Source: Flavobacteriaceae bacterium (GTDB taxonomy: Bacteria; Bacteroidota; Bacteroidia; Flavobacteriales; Weeksellaceae). Taken from it: a DNA stretch of 15,040 bases. The translations under genes were made by a program, and so were the position numbers. Below the pieces are notes generated by a model. The model ran no database searches, was not told the origin of the DNA, and saw only the letters and a list, made by a program, of their open reading frames with translations. The stretch spans positions 1 through 15,040 of the forward strand of contig JAITOO010000158.1 of assembly GCA_031289875.1 (NCBI GenBank), given 5' to 3'. Positions 13,365 through 15,040 of this stretch are shown here, piece after piece (the stretch's first letter is position 1; every line of letters starts with the position of its first letter).

Positions 13365-14558
13365 ATGAAAACAGTAAATGATTTCAATTTTAAAGGAAAG
13401 AAAGCTTTAATCCGCGTAGATTTTAACGTTCCTCAGGACGAAAATCTGAACGTAACTGACAATACCCGAATAGTTTCAGCCAAGCCAACCATAGACAAGA
13501 TTGTAAAAGACGGAGGTTCTGTCATTTTGATGACTCATTTGGGAAGACCAAAAGGCGAGGTGAGCGACAAATATTCTTTGAAACATATTGTGGACGAAGT
13601 TTCTAAAGTGTTGGACGTTGCCGTAAAGTTCGTTGATGAGTGTGTTGGAGTGGAAGCCGAACAGGCGGCTGCGGACTTGCAAGCCGGCGAAGTTTTATTG
13701 GTTGAAAATTTGCGTTTCCATAGCGAAGAAGAAAAAGGCGATGCTGAATTTGCCAAACAACTTTCTAAACTTGGAGATATTTATGTAAATGACGCTTTCG
13801 GAACAGCGCACCGTGCACATGCTTCCACTGCAGTAATTGCGCAATATTTTCCTGCTGCCAAGTGTTTCGGGTTGTTGATGGCTAAGGAACTCAATGCTAT
13901 TCAAAAAGTGCTGAAAACAGGCGAAAAACCGGTTACTGCGATTTTGGGAGGTTCAAAGGTTTCTTCTAAAATTACAATTATAGAAAATATTCTTCCTGTC
14001 ATTGATAACTTAATTATCGGAGGCGGAATGACTTACACGTTTATTAAGGCACAGGGTGGAAAAATTGGAAAATCTATTTGCGAAGATGACAAACAGGCGT
14101 TGGCTTTGGATATTTTGAAAAAAGCCAAAGAAAAAAACGTAAAAGTATATCTTCCTGAGGATACAGTAGTTGCAGATGGTTTTGATAATAATGCCAATAC
14201 TCAGATAGTGGAAACTAAAAATATTCCTGACGATTGGGAAGGTTTGGATGTAGGACCAAAAACAATAGAAGCCTTTTCCAAAGTGATTTTGGATTCTAAA
14301 ACCATTCTCTGGAATGGACCGTTGGGCGTGTTTGAAATGCCTAATTTTGCCAAAGGAACAATAGCCATAGGCGATGCCATTGGAGCGGCGACCAAAAACG
14401 GCGCTTTTTCACTCGTTGGAGGCGGCGACAGCGTGGCTTTTGTGAAGCAGAACAATTACACCGACAAAGTGAGCTATGTTTCCACAGGCGGCGGCGCAAT
14501 GCTGGAATCTTTGGAAGGAAAGGAACTTCCGGGTGTGGCTGCTGTGTTGAAAGATTGA
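13365..14558 (+). CDS. pgk: Phosphoglycerate kinase
   Basis: 397 residues, normal bacterial length. It converts 1,3-bisphosphoglycerate and ADP to 3-phosphoglycerate and ATP in glycolysis, and runs in reverse for gluconeogenesis. Substrate-side motifs in the N-domain are RVDFNVP (17-23), MTHLGRPKG (about 56-64), LLVENLRFH (111-119) and [12 protein letters not shown] (143-154). Nucleotide-side motifs in the C-domain are [20 protein letters not shown] and VGGGDS near residue 353, followed by STGGGA. It is monocistronic: an own -7 box lies upstream and a hairpin terminator downstream, and no other glycolytic gene such as gap is adjacent. Confidence 0.98.
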   Translation: MKTVNDFNFKGKKALIRVDFNVPQDENLNVTDNTRIVSAKPTIDKIVKDGGSVILMTHLGRPKGEVSDKYSLKHIVDEVSKVLDVAVKFVDECVGVEAEQAAADLQAGEVLLVENLRFHSEEEKGDAEFAKQLSKLGDIYVNDAFGTAHRAHASTAVIAQYFPAAKCFGLLMAKELNAIQKVLKTGEKPVTAILGGSKVSSKITIIENILPVIDNLIIGGGMTYTFIKAQGGKIGKSICEDDKQALALDILKKAKEKNVKVYLPEDTVVADGFDNNANTQIVETKNIPDDWEGLDVGPKTIEAFSKVILDSKTILWNGPLGVFEMPNFAKGTIAIGDAIGAATKNGAFSLVGGGDSVAFVKQNNYTDKVSYVSTGGGAMLESLEGKELPGVAAVLKD

Positions 14559-14582
14559 AATAAATTGTTTTTATATAAAAAG

Positions 14583-14614
14583 TGCTGTCATTGTTTTTTG
14601 ATAGCATTTTTTTT
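14583..14614 (+). terminator. Hairpin terminator of pgk
   Basis: TGCTGTCA (14583-14590) pairs with TGATAGCA (14599-14606) with one G-U pair, then eight T residues. The stem is preceded by A residues. It lies 25 nt after the pgk stop. Confidence 0.85.
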
Positions 14615-14624
14615 ATTACTTTTG
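14597..14624 (+). promoter_or_regulatory. Promoter overlapping the pgk terminator
   Basis: TACTTTTG (14617-14624) is an exact -7 match. TTTG at 14597-14600, in the right arm of the pgk terminator, is a possible -33 element at 16 nt. It is about 100 nt upstream of the membrane-protein gene at 14723. Confidence 0.45.
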
Positions 14625-14722
14625 CTCTGTATCTTGATTTATTAAAAAAAAGTAATTATATTTTAAGAATTTAAGTTATTGTTGGAGAGTTATTTTATAT
14701 TGTAATAAAAAACAGAGAAAAA

Positions 14723-15040
14723 ATGAAAAATCATTCTTTATTCATAAAAAATAAATCATTTATTTTTTATGATTTAATTAAATTTAACAACCCTGAATTA
14801 TTATTGTTGCTGTTTTTTAGTCTTTTATATTATGTTTATAATTTAAATTATGTAGATGTAGATTATAAAATACAATATTTTTTGTACGATTATCATTTTG
14901 GTTTTATAAAAAGAGCATTGGTAGGTGCGTTATTTGATTTTTTACCTTTTAAAATAACCTTGGCATTTGTACAAAATATATCAATTGTGTTATTATTTTT
15001 ATCAGGAATTTTTATAGTTAAAATTATTGATTGTATTAAT
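14723..15040 (+). CDS. AT-rich multi-spanning membrane protein (N-terminal part)
   Basis: 106 codons are open from the ATG at 14723 to the window edge, so the C-terminus is missing. After a basic start (MKNHSLFIKNKSFIFYDLIK) there is a hydrophobic segment at about residues 25-41, then YFLYDYHFGFIKRALVGALF (about 52-71), and two further hydrophobic segments at about 72-100. The H-F-G-F-x-K-R-x-L-V-G pattern recalls large integral membrane proteins of polysaccharide or glycosyltransferase loci, but I cannot assign a family. Codons are overwhelmingly A/T, far more than in pgk next door, which suggests acquisition from another source or a variable surface-polysaccharide locus starting here. The coding call is supported by the long open frame in very AT-rich DNA and by an upstream promoter. 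Confidence 0.7.
   Translation, partial: MKNHSLFIKNKSFIFYDLIKFNNPELLLLLFFSLLYYVYNLNYVDVDYKIQYFLYDYHFGFIKRALVGALFDFLPFKITLAFVQNISIVLLFLSGIFIVKIIDCIN

Noticed and set aside
1..15040. CRISPR array, transposon, prophage or defence system
   Set aside because: No spaced direct repeats, transposase, integrase or recognised defence domain was found on either strand.

Overview
The window looks like chromosomal DNA of a Bacteroidota bacterium, most likely class Flavobacteriia (Chryseobacterium/Weeksellaceae-like). The evidence is a low-GC genome, AT-rich leaders without clear Shine-Dalgarno sequences, repeated TAnnTTTG promoter boxes (the Bacteroidota -7 element) ahead of most transcription units, a free-standing homocysteine-binding half of methionine synthase, and a DUF3127 protein with an SSB-like acidic tail. 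The genus is inference; no rRNA or other phylogenetic marker was examined.

Layout. 1-171 (-): start of a small DUF4870-like membrane protein that runs off the left edge. 379-1380 (+): split methionine synthase subunit (MetH N-terminal module), followed by a possible gene-end fossil. 1572-3257 (+): two tandem exported FKBP-type prolyl isomerases, the second a lipoprotein with an altered active site, closed by a very strong hairpin terminator. 3387-4508 (+): DegT-family PLP aminotransferase, convergent with 4642-6819 (-), a Prc/Tsp periplasmic protease, with a shared terminator between them. 6924-8830 (+): surE, mnmD and a NUDIX hydrolase, probably one operon, divergent from prc. 8997-10277 (+): murF, convergent and only 11 nt from 10289-11083 (-), an exported S1/P1-type nuclease. 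11268-11957 (-): LysE-type membrane transporter. 12150-12554 (+): DUF3127 protein. 12555-13364 has no confident gene: it holds a GC-richer island of nested hairpins ending in a terminator, then an AT-rich stretch of about 560 nt headed by a consensus -7 box. 13365-14558 (+): pgk with its own promoter and terminator. 14723-15040 (+): start of a very AT-rich multi-spanning membrane protein cut by the right edge.

Most genes are housekeeping: methionine synthesis, envelope protein folding and quality control (two FKBPs, Prc), peptidoglycan precursor synthesis (MurF), tRNA wobble-base modification (MnmD), nucleotide turnover (SurE, NUDIX, S1/P1 nuclease) and glycolysis (Pgk). I found no CRISPR array, transposase, prophage or defence cassette. 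The less-explained places are the structured island and AT-rich tract between 12555 and 13364, the DUF3127 protein with an SSB-like tip, the diverged second FKBP, -7 boxes sitting almost on the start codon, and the AT-rich membrane gene at the right edge.
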